Assembly: GCA_963839645.1 (NCBI GenBank)
Contig: CAWIVZ010000001.1
Location: 434,001-498,000 of the forward strand
Length of the DNA stretch: 64,000 nt
Direction of reading: 5' to 3'
Source: PALSA-911 sp963839645
GTDB lineage: Bacteria; Pseudomonadota; Alphaproteobacteria; Acetobacterales; Acetobacteraceae
Shown: in pieces, positions 17,126-25,198 of the stretch
Numbering within the stretch: position 1 is the first letter of the stretch
How the letters are laid out: each line of letters starts with the position of its first letter
The notes under the pieces: generated by a model
What the model saw: the letters and a program-made list of their open reading frames with translations, nothing else
Told to the model about the DNA's origin: nothing
Database searches by the model: none
Translations under genes and position numbers: made by a program

Positions 17126-17920
17126 TCAGCGGCCCTGGAATACCGGCTTGCGCTTTTCCAGGAAGGAGCGCGTGGCTTCCTGGAAGTCCTCGCTGTTCTC
17201 CGCCTCACGCTGCATCGCGTCCATGCGGGCCTCGTCGCGCTGGGCGCGTTCCAGGCCGAGCTGGTTGATGAAGAATTTCGAGGCGCGGATGGACAGCGGC
17301 GCGTTGGCGGCGAGGCGTTCGGCGTATTCGATGGTGACGGCTTCGAGTTCGTCCGCCTCGACCACGCGGTTGATCAGGCCGATGCGCAAGGCCTCGTCCG
17401 CCTTCAGGCGGCGGGCGGAGAACATGATGTCCTTGGCGATGCTGGGGCCGACCAGGTCGACGAGGCTCTTCAGGCCTTCGGGCGCGTAGGCGATGCCGCG
17501 CAGGGCGGCGGGAACGCTGAACTGCGCGTCGGACGAGGCGAAGCGCAGATCGGCGTTCAGCGCCATGCCGAGGCCGCCGCCGAGGCAATAGCCGTGGATC
17601 ATGGCGATCAGCGGCTTTTCCAGGTTGAGCATCTTCAGGCGCAGTTTGGTCGGAGCCTCCCGCGCGCGCTTCGCCACCTCGGCGTTGGCGCGGGTCTTGT
17701 CGAAGCTGGCGATGTCGCCGCCGGAGATGAAGGCCTTGGTGCCGGCGCCGCGCATGACCACGACCTTGATCGCGGGGTCGGCCTCATAGGCCTCGATGAC
17801 GGTCAGCGCGTCCTCGGACATGCCGGGCGAGAGGGCGTTCAGCTTGGTCGGGTTGTCCCAGATCAGCCAGCCGATGGGGCCTTTCGTTTCCGCGCCGATC
17901 AGTCCCGAGGTCAGGTTCAT
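17126..17920 (-). CDS. Enoyl-CoA hydratase/isomerase family protein
   Basis: A 264-residue crotonase-fold protein starting at ATG 17920. The oxyanion-hole and active-site regions are visible: KAFISGGDIASF near residues 62–73 and IHGYCLGGGLGMALNADLRF near 107–126. Its start overlaps the stop of the preceding PPOX-fold gene by 4 bp (ATGA). Glu residues at both usual hydratase positions are not obvious, so hydratase, isomerase or another crotonase reaction is possible. Its presence implies CoA-thioester intermediates in this operon. Confidence 0.85.
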   Translation of the reverse strand: MNLTSGLIGAETKGPIGWLIWDNPTKLNALSPGMSEDALTVIEAYEADPAIKVVVMRGAGTKAFISGGDIASFDKTRANAEVAKRAREAPTKLRLKMLNLEKPLIAMIHGYCLGGGLGMALNADLRFASSDAQFSVPAALRGIAYAPEGLKSLVDLVGPSIAKDIMFSARRLKADEALRIGLINRVVEADELEAVTIEYAERLAANAPLSIRASKFFINQLGLERAQRDEARMDAMQREAENSEDFQEATRSFLEKRKPVFQGR

Positions 17921-18543
17921 GTTGGCTGTTTCTCCGTCTTGGCTGGGCCCGCGTGCGGGTCGTTTTTTGGCAGGATGCCGCGAATGTAGTCGCGGCTTTT
18001 CCATTCCGGTGCCGGCGGCTCGTGGCCGGGGCGCGGCAGGTAGTTCGACAGCGTGCAGGTGGCGAGGTCGTGCACCGAACGGGGGCAGTTCGAATAGAGC
18101 TCGCACACCACGCGCACCACCATCTTGGCGCCATGGTGGCGGGCGAGGTCGGCGGGGCTGTCCAGCAGTTCGGCGCGGCCGTTGATGCGGATGCGCGGGG
18201 TGGCGCCGTCGAACTTGACGAACAGCAGGCCGACATTCGGGTTGCGGCTGATGTTGCCGAGGGTGCGGTACATCGAGTTGCCGTCGTATTCGGGGAATTC
18301 GATCGTCCCGGGGCCGACGATCTTCACGAAGCCGGGCATGCCGGAACGCAGGCTGCAATCGGTGTAGTCGCCGTAGGAGGTGGCGATGAAGAAGAATGGG
18401 GTGGTTTCGATCAGCTCGCGGTCGGCATCCCAGAAATCGTAGCGGCGGCGATGGTCCGCCAGGCGATCGGCGACGCGGCGGCCGTCGAAGCGATCCTGCA
18501 GCTCGCGCATGCCGTCGTGGTAGAAGTCCTGTTGGTTCTGCAT
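17917..18543 (-). CDS. Pyridoxamine 5'-phosphate oxidase-fold protein
   Basis: A 208-residue PPOX-fold (split-barrel FMN-binding) protein starting at ATG 18543. Typical stretches are FFFIATSYGDYTDCSLRSG, FPEYDGNSMYRTLGNISRNP and VGLLFVKFDGATPRIRINGR. Such proteins reduce or oxidise small molecules with FMN or F420, or bind heme. It is third of six genes in a tightly packed leftward operon, with a 4-bp overlap to the enoyl-CoA hydratase gene. The specific reaction is unknown. Confidence 0.8.
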   Translation of the reverse strand: MQNQQDFYHDGMRELQDRFDGRRVADRLADHRRRYDFWDADRELIETTPFFFIATSYGDYTDCSLRSGMPGFVKIVGPGTIEFPEYDGNSMYRTLGNISRNPNVGLLFVKFDGATPRIRINGRAELLDSPADLARHHGAKMVVRVVCELYSNCPRSVHDLATCTLSNYLPRPGHEPPAPEWKSRDYIRGILPKNDPHAGPAKTEKQPT

Positions 18544-18572
18544 GGCGACTCTCCCGGGCGGAAGCTGGCAGG

Positions 18573-19416
18573 CTAGCCCTCGGGCAGCGCTTGCAGCAAC
18601 AGCTGGCCGAACATCGTCAGTTCCGGACTGGTTACGGCGTAGTGGTCGATGGTGGCGAGGATGCGGCGTGTGGTTTCCGCGTCCGGCGCGGGGCTGGGAG
18701 GCAGGCCCGGCAGCCGCGCGACGATGGCGGGGGCGGCCTGGCGGGTGGCTTCGCGGAAGGCCGTGCGGGCGGCGTTGGTTTCCGGTGCATCGAAACGCGG
18801 GACGAGCTCGTCGGCCAGCAGGCGCAGGAATTCCGGCCAGTGGGCGAGCTGGCGGTAAAGGGCGGGGATGAAGGGCTTGCCGTCCACTTCGGCGGCGAAA
18901 CGCATCAGCACGCGCTGCTGGTCCGGCGGCAGTTTGGCGGGGTCCACATTGCCCGGCATGGGGGCGAGCATCGCCGGTGGGGTCCAGGTATGCTGGAAGC
19001 CGGGGCCCGACGGGTTTGGCGCCGGTCAGGATGCGGTGCAGGCAGCTGCCCATCATCAGGTTCACCGGCGCCACGCGCAGGAAATTCGCCGCGACGTTGC
19101 GGATGGCGGCCAGACCGGCGGTGTCGATCCCGAGGCCGGCGAGCGATGCGGCTTGGATGGACGGCAGCGGCGGGATTTGCACGTCGCGGGCCAGGCGCCA
19201 GCCGGTTTCCTGGATCGCGCCGGAGGCCATGGCCGGGCGAATGGCGTGCCAGGCCCATTCCAGCACGCCGGGCAGGGTGGCGACGTAGCGTTGCAGGGAC
19301 GAGACATAGGGCACGCCGGAGAAGCGGCGGATTTCGTCGTAGATCCCTGCGATTTCGCCGGTGGCGCGGTCCTCGGCCAGTTCGGCCAGCAGGTCTCCGG
19401 TTGGTTCGGCGGCCAT
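18573..19416 (-). CDS. DehI-like (2-haloacid dehalogenase fold) protein, frameshifted
   Basis: About 280 residues starting at ATG 19416 (MAAEPTGDLLAELAEDRATG). The block ATGEIAGIYDEIRRFSGVPY followed by TLPGVLEWAWHAIRPAMASG matches what I recall of the DehI/halocarboxylic-acid dehalogenase family. A second related repeat occupies the C-terminal half (KPFIPALYRQLAHWPEFLRL), as in DehI's internal duplication. The two halves are in different frames, broken near 18975. Dehalogenase activity is not established; many relatives are uncharacterised. It is 29 bp upstream of the PPOX-fold gene in the same operon. Confidence 0.6.
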
Positions 19417-19425
19417 GCGTGCCTC

Positions 19426-20310
19426 CTAGCGCTCGACCGTGCGGCGTTCGATTTCCAGCATGGCTTCCAGGCCGATCGTATCGTGCACGCGGGTCTGCTC
19501 GGCGTGGGCATCGGCGCCGATCAGCGGGTCGGGCTGGCCGGCCCGCAGGGCGGCGTAGCATTGCTCCAGGGCGTGATGCATCACCATCAGCGGGGTCTGC
19601 GCATCGACGAACAGGCGGTAGCCGAGGGCGGAGAGTTCCGGCACGGTCATGCCGGTGTCGGCGACGCGGCTGGCGCTGGACATCAGCATCAGCGGGCCTT
19701 CCATCCGCTCGCCGATCGTGCGCGCCTGTTCGGGCTTGCCGGGCAGGACCAGCAGCAGGTCGGCGCCGGCCTTCTTGAGGGCCTCGCCGCGGCGGAGCGC
19801 CTCGTCCAGGCCGTTCGGCTGGCGGGCGGCGTTGGTGCGGGCGATGATGAGGAAATCGGACGAGCGGCGGGCGCGGACGCATTCCTCGATCTTCGCCACC
19901 ATGAGTTCGGTGGGGATGATGTGCTCGATGCCGATATGATGGTGGGCGCGCTTGGGCAGCAGCTGGTCCTCGATCTCGATGGCGGAGAAGCCGGCGGCCT
20001 CGGCGAGGCGGATGGTGCGGTGCATGTGCATCGGGTCGCCCCAGCCGCAGGCGCCGTCGAGGATCAGCGGCAGGGAGGAGACGGCGCGGATGTCGAGCGC
20101 GGCCCGGGCCATTTCGGTGACGGTGAGGTTGGCCTCGGTGAAGCAGGTGAGGTAGCCCATGGAGCCGCCGCCGAGATAGAGCGCGGGAAAGCCGGCGCGT
20201 TCGGCCAGCCGGGCCATCATCGGGTTGAGCACCAGCGGCGCCCAGACCGGCGGGCCGGCGGCGATCAGGCTGCGCAGGCTGGGACCGGCGAATGTGGGAC
20301 CGTTGTCCAT
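19426..20310 (-). CDS. Isocitrate lyase/PEP mutase superfamily protein
   Basis: A 294-residue TIM-barrel protein starting at ATG 20310. It has the superfamily core: GFPALYLGGGSMGYL, PLILDGACGWGDP (metal-binding Asp) and AIEIEDQLLPKRAHHH. Lyases of this family usually carry K-[KR]-C-G-H with a catalytic Cys; here the Cys position is Ala and the Gly is His, so ordinary lyase chemistry is doubtful. Oxaloacetate decarboxylase- or hydrolase-like activity is possible. It is the first gene of the leftward catabolic operon. Confidence 0.8.
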   Translation of the reverse strand: MDNGPTFAGPSLRSLIAAGPPVWAPLVLNPMMARLAERAGFPALYLGGGSMGYLTCFTEANLTVTEMARAALDIRAVSSLPLILDGACGWGDPMHMHRTIRLAEAAGFSAIEIEDQLLPKRAHHHIGIEHIIPTELMVAKIEECVRARRSSDFLIIARTNAARQPNGLDEALRRGEALKKAGADLLLVLPGKPEQARTIGERMEGPLMLMSSASRVADTGMTVPELSALGYRLFVDAQTPLMVMHHALEQCYAALRAGQPDPLIGADAHAEQTRVHDTIGLEAMLEIERRTVER

Positions 20311-20422
20311 TGGCTGTTTCCTTCCCGGAAGGCGCGCTGCGGCCGGTGTTCGCGGCCTTGCCGCATCCTGGCATCGTTCCCCCAGGTCAGCCAGCCACCC
20401 GGCCAGGCCGGCCAGACACATG

Positions 20423-20472
20423 ATTGGTATGAATGGGCATGCGGTAATTGGTGCTTTCCCGACAGACCAATT
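20423..20472. promoter_or_regulatory. GntR/PdhR-like operator half-sites between divergent genes
   Basis: AATTGGT (20446–20452) and ACCAATT (20466–20472) form a perfect 7-bp inverted repeat with a 13-bp spacer, and an extra ATTGGT lies at 20423–20428. FadR-subfamily GntR regulators such as PdhR bind the same half-sites with a 3-bp spacer; 13 bp is one helical turn more. The position between the leftward operon start (20310) and the rightward PPOX gene (20512) suits control of both. Confidence 0.4.
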
Positions 20473-20511
20473 CCATTATGCAGACAGGCTGCATCTCTGG
20501 AGGATTTCCGC

Positions 20512-21243
20512 ATGCCCGATACCGCGATCGACAAGCCGCCGTCGTTTCCGATCACCCCGGTCAACCGGGTCAAGCGCGTGCATGAGCGCGGACGCTATGA
20601 TCGCAAGACGGTGTACGAAATCCTCGACGCGGCGCTGGTCTGTCACATCGCCTATGTGATCGACGGCCAGCCCTATTGCACGCCGACGGCGTTCTGGCGG
20701 GAGGGGGACCATCTGTACTGGCACGGGTCCTCGGCCAGCCGGATGATCCGGGCGGAGGCGACGGGCATTCCGGTCTGCCTGACCGTGACGCATCTGGACG
20801 CGCTGGTGATGGCGCGCTCGGGGTTTCACCATTCGGTCAATTACCGCTCGGTGATGGCGTTCGGGCATGCGCACAAGATCGAGGACGAGGCGGAGAAGCT
20901 GCGGCTGATGGACAGTTTCATCGACCGCATCTATCCGGACCGGTCCAAGCTGATCCGCCAGCCGAACGCCGGGGAATTCAAGGCGACGACCATGCTGGGC
21001 ATGGAGATCGAGACCGCGTCCGGCAAGATCCGCGACAAGCACGTGGCCGACGAGGAGGAGGATTACGCCGGCGTGCCGGCCTGGTCGGCGCTGTATCCGA
21101 TCACCCAGGTGCTGGGCGAGAAATCCGAATGCGAGAGGCAGATCCCGGGGCTGGCGATGCCGGAGGGGATGGCGGATTTCACGCCGGGCGCGCGGTTCGA
21201 TGAGGTGATGACGAAGACGTATAAGAGGCGCTTCGGGGGGTAG
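20512..21243 (+). CDS. Pyridoxamine 5'-phosphate oxidase family protein (NimA-like)
   Basis: A 243-residue FMN-binding split-barrel protein. The start ATG 20512 follows TGGAGGA; the same frame is open far upstream but lacks support. Characteristic parts are ALVCHIAYVIDGQPYCTPTA near residues 43–62, LYWHGSSASRMIRA, and HHSVNYRSVMAFGHAHKIED. Relatives are annotated as nitroimidazole-resistance-type or general flavin oxidoreductases. It is divergent from the catabolic operon, and the last 65 bp overlap the 3' end of the convergent cyclopropane-fatty-acid synthase gene. Confidence 0.85.
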   Translation: MPDTAIDKPPSFPITPVNRVKRVHERGRYDRKTVYEILDAALVCHIAYVIDGQPYCTPTAFWREGDHLYWHGSSASRMIRAEATGIPVCLTVTHLDALVMARSGFHHSVNYRSVMAFGHAHKIEDEAEKLRLMDSFIDRIYPDRSKLIRQPNAGEFKATTMLGMEIETASGKIRDKHVADEEEDYAGVPAWSALYPITQVLGEKSECERQIPGLAMPEGMADFTPGARFDEVMTKTYKRRFGG

Positions 21244-22501
21244 GGTTTCTGAAGGGCGGCTGCCCGGGGGAGGATGGAGCCTGTGCAGCCCGCTCCGCCT
21301 CCCACATATAGGTGCGCGTGATCGGCAGCGCATCGATGTTGCGGGTCAGCTGCATCTGCCAGACCATGCACTCGGTGAGGCGAAAGCCCAGTTCCAGGCT
21401 GGTGAAATAATATTCGAACATCCGGCAGAAGCGCTCGTCGTACATCGCCTGGATGGCGCCGCGATTGGCCATGAAGCGGCTGCGCCATTCGCGCAGCGTC
21501 ATCGCGTAGTGCAGCCGCAGGATTTCGATGTCGGTGACCCAGAGATCGGCCGCCTCCGCCGCCGCCAGCACTTCCGAGAGCGCGGCGGCGTAAGAGCCGG
21601 GGAAGATGTATTTGTTCATCCAGGGGTTGAGCGACGCGGGGCCGGTGCGCCGGCCGATGGCGTGGATCAGCGCCACGCCGTCCGGATGCAACGCGTCTCG
21701 CACCGCGTCGAAGAACTTCCTGAAATGCCCGACGCCGACATGCTCGAACATGCCGACCGAGACGATACGGTCCACCGGGCGGCTCCAGGCGCGGTAGTCC
21801 ATCAACTCGAAGCGGACCTGGCCGGCGAGCCCGGCTTCGTCCGCGCGCCGGCGTGAAACGGCCAATTGTTCCTCACTCAGCGTGATGCCGGTCACCCGCG
21901 CGCCCCAATCGCGGGCCAGCGCGATCGCCAGGCCGCCCCAGCCGGAGCCGATATCGAGCACTTCCAGGCCGGGGCGATCGAGCTTCAGCTTGGCGGCGAT
22001 ATGGCGTGTCTTCGCCACCTGCGCCTCGTCGAGCGACTCCCCTCCGGTCGGGAAATAGGCGCAGGAGTACTGCAGGTCGCGGTCGAGGAAGAGGGCATAG
22101 AGCCGGCCGTTCAGATCGTAGTGGTGGGCGACGTTGCGGCGCGCGCGGGCCATCGTGTTGAGCTGGTCGAACCGCCGCCAAGCCTTGCGCAGCCCCTCCA
22201 GGATGCGTTCCGCGGGGTGCGGGCCGGCCCGCATGAGATTGACGACAAGCAACTCCAGCAGTTCCGGGAGCGTGCATCCCTCCGGCCGGATTTCGTCGTC
22301 CATGTAGCCCTCGCCGAACGCCAGGGCCGGGTTGAAGGTCAGTCCACGCAGCGCGCGCACGGTGACGATATGCACGCCGGCCTCCGGGCCCGGCTCACCG
22401 CGATACTGGCGCAGGGTGCCGTTGGGGTAGCGGACACGGAGCGTTCCGTGGCGGATCAGCCGGCCGAGGGCAAGATGCAGGAGCACGCTGGCGTTCCTCA
22501 T
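21179..22501 (-). CDS. cfa: Cyclopropane-fatty-acyl-phospholipid synthase
   Basis: A 440-residue SAM-dependent methyltransferase that adds a methylene bridge to unsaturated phospholipid acyl chains at the membrane. The start is ATG 22501 (MRNASVLLHLALGRLIRHGT). Features are AFGEGYMDDEI, HYDLNGRLYALFLDRDLQYS, SAM motif VLDIGSGWGGLAIALA, and SVGMFEHVGVGHFRKFF with the conserved Glu-His. The last 20 or so residues are low-complexity and read antisense to the neighbouring gene, so the natural end may be earlier. Confidence 0.9.
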   Translation of the reverse strand: MRNASVLLHLALGRLIRHGTLRVRYPNGTLRQYRGEPGPEAGVHIVTVRALRGLTFNPALAFGEGYMDDEIRPEGCTLPELLELLVVNLMRAGPHPAERILEGLRKAWRRFDQLNTMARARRNVAHHYDLNGRLYALFLDRDLQYSCAYFPTGGESLDEAQVAKTRHIAAKLKLDRPGLEVLDIGSGWGGLAIALARDWGARVTGITLSEEQLAVSRRRADEAGLAGQVRFELMDYRAWSRPVDRIVSVGMFEHVGVGHFRKFFDAVRDALHPDGVALIHAIGRRTGPASLNPWMNKYIFPGSYAAALSEVLAAAEAADLWVTDIEILRLHYAMTLREWRSRFMANRGAIQAMYDERFCRMFEYYFTSLELGFRLTECMVWQMQLTRNIDALPITRTYMWEAERAAQAPSSPGQPPFRNPTPRSASYTSSSSPHRTARPA

Positions 22502-22824
22502 TCTGAAACAACGAGATGCGGGAGAAGTTTCGCAAAACGTATGACCTACTTCAATCGGGGGTACCGCGCGGGGTTTGCGAGACACCGGGTTGGACCCTGA
22601 GGTGGTTAGTGAGTTTGGCCCGGATGGGGCGTGGCGTGCGGGATGCGTTGGTTCGGTCGCGATGGCGGCCTGCCTCGATCTTTTTGGTTGACGGTTCGAA
22701 TATGTTAACTGTATTCTATAACAATTGACAGTTCAAATGACAGACCGGCCGATCCGCAAACCGACCGGGGGCGGCTGCTGCCCCGGGAGGCGTTTCATCA
22801 GATCATTTTGACGCTGCGCGTCTT
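22502..22824. other. Intergenic region with an AT-rich patch
   Basis: No convincing gene is seen between cfa and the IS21 remnant. The stretch at 22700–22735 is unusually AT-rich for this genome and carries AACTGT (22707–22712) and ACAGTT (22728–22733) as an inverted repeat, with a TTGACA-like box at 22725–22730. A 70-codon rightward open frame from 22516 has no recognisable similarity. Confidence 0.4.
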
Positions 22825-22870
22825 GATTTTCACTGAGATCTGACCCGGGATTTTCACTGAGAAATGACCC
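22825..22870. repeat. Tandem IS21-type terminal repeats
   Basis: Two 22-bp direct copies, 22825–22846 and 22849–22870, share 20 of 22 bases and have the core TTTTCACTGAGA followed by TGACCC. Multiple short repeats of this kind lie at the ends of IS21-family elements, where the transposase binds. Here they sit 41 bp downstream of the istB stop, marking the right end of the remnant. Confidence 0.6.
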
Positions 22871-22911
22871 GCCTTGAGGGGCATTTTCCCCTTGGACAGG
22901 ATGGGGTCAAG

Positions 22912-23300
22912 TCACTGCGTTGTCCTTTCGCATTTGTTGGTTTTGGCGCTGGCCTTGAATCGGAAGCTGTCGTTTCCGGTTTCCAGGATATGGCCGTGGT
23001 GCGTCAGCCGATCGAGCAGGGCGGTGGTCATCTTGGCGTCGCCGAAGACGTCGGCCCATTCGGAGAAGCTGAGATTGGTGGTGATGACGACGCTGGTGCG
23101 TTCGTAAAGCTTGCTGAGCGGGTGGAATAACAAGGCGCCGCCCGAGGCGCTGAACGGCAGATAACCTAGCTCGTCGAGGATGACGAGGTCGGAGCGGGCC
23201 AGGCGTTCGGCGATCTGGCCAGACCTGCCGAGCAGCTTCTCCTGCTCGAGCGCGTTGACGAGCTCGACGGTAGAGAAGAAGCGGACTTTCTTGCGGAGGT
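22912..23300 (-). pseudogene. istB: IS21-family helper ATPase IstB, 3' remnant
   Basis: The C-terminal half of IstB, the ATP-dependent target-selection helper of IS21 transposition, is clear. It runs from RKKVRFFSTVELVNALEQEK through SDLVILDELGYLPFSASGGA (Walker B/DELG), VVITTNLSFSEWADVFGDAK and ALLDRLTHHGHILE. The N-terminal half with Walker A is missing, as is istA. The break near 23300 is joined directly to the truncated SDR gene, so a deletion has fused two unrelated gene remnants. Confidence 0.8.
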
Positions 23301-23723
23301 GTTCCCGGTCACCAGAATCGTTCCGCTCCCGGCAGCCACCATCGCCGGCGCGAGACGGCGGGCGAGATAGAGGAGGCCCATCGTGTTGGTCTGGAAGTTG
23401 TCGTTCAACACGCTCGGCTCGATCTCCAGGAACGAGCCCCACGCTCCGCCGACCGCATTGTGGATGAGCACGCTTGGCTCGCCGAGCGTGCTCTCGATGG
23501 CGTCAACCGTACGGGTGACCTGGGCCGGGTCGGAGACGTCGCACAGGAAGCCCTTGGCTTCGGGTACTTCACGCTCCAGCGCTGTAAGCCGATCATTGTT
23601 ACGGGCAAGCATCGCCACTCGATAACCGCCCTTCGCGAAGCGCCGTGTCAGCGCGGACCCGGTGCCTGGGCCGACGCCGGTAATGACGCAAATCGGTTGC
23701 CGTTGTGACATTTCATTCCCCAT
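23300..23723 (-). pseudogene. SDR-family oxidoreductase, truncated by the IS21 remnant
   Basis: The N-terminal ~140 residues of a short-chain dehydrogenase are intact: cofactor motif TGVGPGTGSA, LARNNDRLTALEREV, DVSDPAQV and HNAVGGAWGSFLEIEP. After GTILVTGNTSA the sequence switches to the istB remnant, before the catalytic YxxxK, so the product should be inactive. The start is ATG 23723 or 23711; the first overlaps the tetR stop by 11 bp, indicating an ancestral tetR–SDR operon. Confidence 0.8.
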
Positions 23724-24276
23724 TGCCCGTGTAGCGCGCCATGACGCTCATGCGGCTGGCGGCCAGAATGCGGTCCGACAATTCTGGATCGTCGACGGCG
23801 CGCGCCAGAGTGAGCGCCCCGACCATCGTCGCCACGATGGCCAGAGCCTCATCCTCGGACTTCCGGCGGTCCGGCATCAGACCGGCGATCCGTTTCGTGA
23901 CTGCCCGCACGGCATCCGTGAAGCGGTGCCGGATAGCGGCGCCTTGGCGCGGCATTTCACCCGCCAGAGCCGCCATCACGCAGCCATCGCCGCGTCGTTC
24001 CCTGTGGTCCGAGGACAGATATCGGGAGATATAGTCTTCCAGCGTCCCGGCATCGTTCATACGCACCGAACTCGTGCTCACGGCGTGACCGAACGCCTCC
24101 GCGGCCAAGCGCTCCTTCGAGCCGAATTGGCTATACAGGCTGCCGTGCGTCAGACCGGCGGCGTCGGTCAGGGCATCGACGCCGACACCTGACAGGCCGT
24201 GCTCGCGAAACAATCGCGCGGCCTCGGCCAGGATACGCTCCCGGTTTTGCGCCGCCTTTTCCTTTGAAACCCTCAT
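23713..24276 (-). CDS. TetR/AcrR-family transcriptional regulator
   Basis: A 187-residue repressor starting at ATG 24276. The N-terminal helix-turn-helix region reads RERILAEAARLFREHGLSGV, then VDALTDAAGLTHGSLYSQFG. The C-terminal part resembles TetR_C domains of the kind found in LmrA/YxaF-like regulators. It is divergent from an SDR–MFS pair, with a large palindrome 32 bp upstream of its start that should be its own operator. The ligand is unknown; a toxic small molecule exported by the MFS pump is plausible. Confidence 0.88.
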   Translation of the reverse strand: MRVSKEKAAQNRERILAEAARLFREHGLSGVGVDALTDAAGLTHGSLYSQFGSKERLAAEAFGHAVSTSSVRMNDAGTLEDYISRYLSSDHRERRGDGCVMAALAGEMPRQGAAIRHRFTDAVRAVTKRIAGLMPDRRKSEDEALAIVATMVGALTLARAVDDPELSDRILAASRMSVMARYTGNGE

Positions 24277-24307
24277 GTCACCACCTTCCCGGCGCGCGCA
24301 ACGCACC

Positions 24308-24345
24308 TTGACATTATTAATGGCGATCGCCACTAATAATGTCAA
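24308..24345. promoter_or_regulatory. 38-bp palindromic TetR operator with embedded promoter
   Basis: A 38-bp palindrome with a single mismatched pair. Each arm begins TTGACATTATTA and the core is TGGCGATCGCCA. The TTGACA at both outer ends can serve as a -35 box for either strand, with TAATAAT-like -10 sequences inside, so a bound repressor would block both divergent promoters. It lies 32 bp from the tetR start and 50 bp from the SDR start. Confidence 0.75.
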
Positions 24346-24394
24346 CCATGACGCCCGTCATCAATACGGCGTCCCCAAGTGGCGGAGGCCAGCG

Positions 24395-25198
24395 ATGTCA
24401 AACCCCAACACCGCGCTCGTCACCGGCGCATCCGCCGGCATCGGCGCCGTCTACGCGGACCGGCTGGCTCGCCGTGGCCATAATCTGATCCTGGTGGCGC
24501 GCGATGAACCCGGCTGAACACGCTGGCCGAACGCCTGCGGGCGGAAACCGGCCGCTCAGTGGAGGTTCTGGTCGCCGACCTGTCGGCGCGAGCGGATCTG
24601 CTTCGCATCGAACACCGGCTCCGCGAGGATCCGTCTATCGTCATGCTGGTGAACAACGCGGGCGTCGCTGTCTCCGGTCCAATGCACGGTTCGGACGTGG
24701 ACCGGTTGGAGGCGATGGTGGACCTTAACATCACGGCGGCGCTCCGCCTGGCGCACGCGGCGGTCGCTGGTTTCGTCGCCCGTGGCCGGGGGACGCTGAT
24801 CAACGTCTCGTCCGTGCTCGCGCTGGCGCCCGAGCGGTTCAACGCCATCATACAGCGGGACCAAGGCATTCATGCTGAACCTCAGCATTGCGCTGCAGAC
24901 CGAGCTGACGAACACCGGCATCCGCGTGCAGGCGGTGTTGCCCGGCGCCACCCGCACCGAACTCTGGGGCAAGGCCGGCATCGACATCGCGACGATGCCG
25001 GCCGACCGGCTAATGGACGTCGATGAAATGGTGGACTCGGCGCTCACCGGTCTGGACATGGGCGAGCCGGTGACCATCCCGTCCTTGCCGGAGATTGCCG
25101 ACTGGTCGCGGTTCAACGACGCCCGGCTGGCAATGGGGCCGAATTTGTCGCTGGCGCACGCAGCCAGGCGATACAAAAAGGCCGGAGATGCCGCGTGA
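24395..25198 (+). CDS. SDR-family oxidoreductase (frameshifted)
   Basis: Short-chain dehydrogenase of about 267 residues. The start ATG 24395 follows GGAGG. Cofactor motif TGASAGIGAVYADRL and LILVARDE are in frame one. The middle (LAERLRAETGRSVEVLVADL, LVNNAGVAVSGP, TLINVSSVLALAPERFNA) is in a second. YSGTKAFMLNLSIALQTELT, with the catalytic Tyr and Lys, is in a third. Breaks near 24508 and 24852 each need a one-base change. Its stop overlaps the GTG start of the MFS gene by 4 bp, so the two are co-expressed under the TetR operator. Confidence 0.82.

Noticed and set aside
22516..22728. 70-codon open frame upstream of the IS21 remnant
   Set aside because: No similarity, no clear ribosome site, and it ends in the AT-rich patch.
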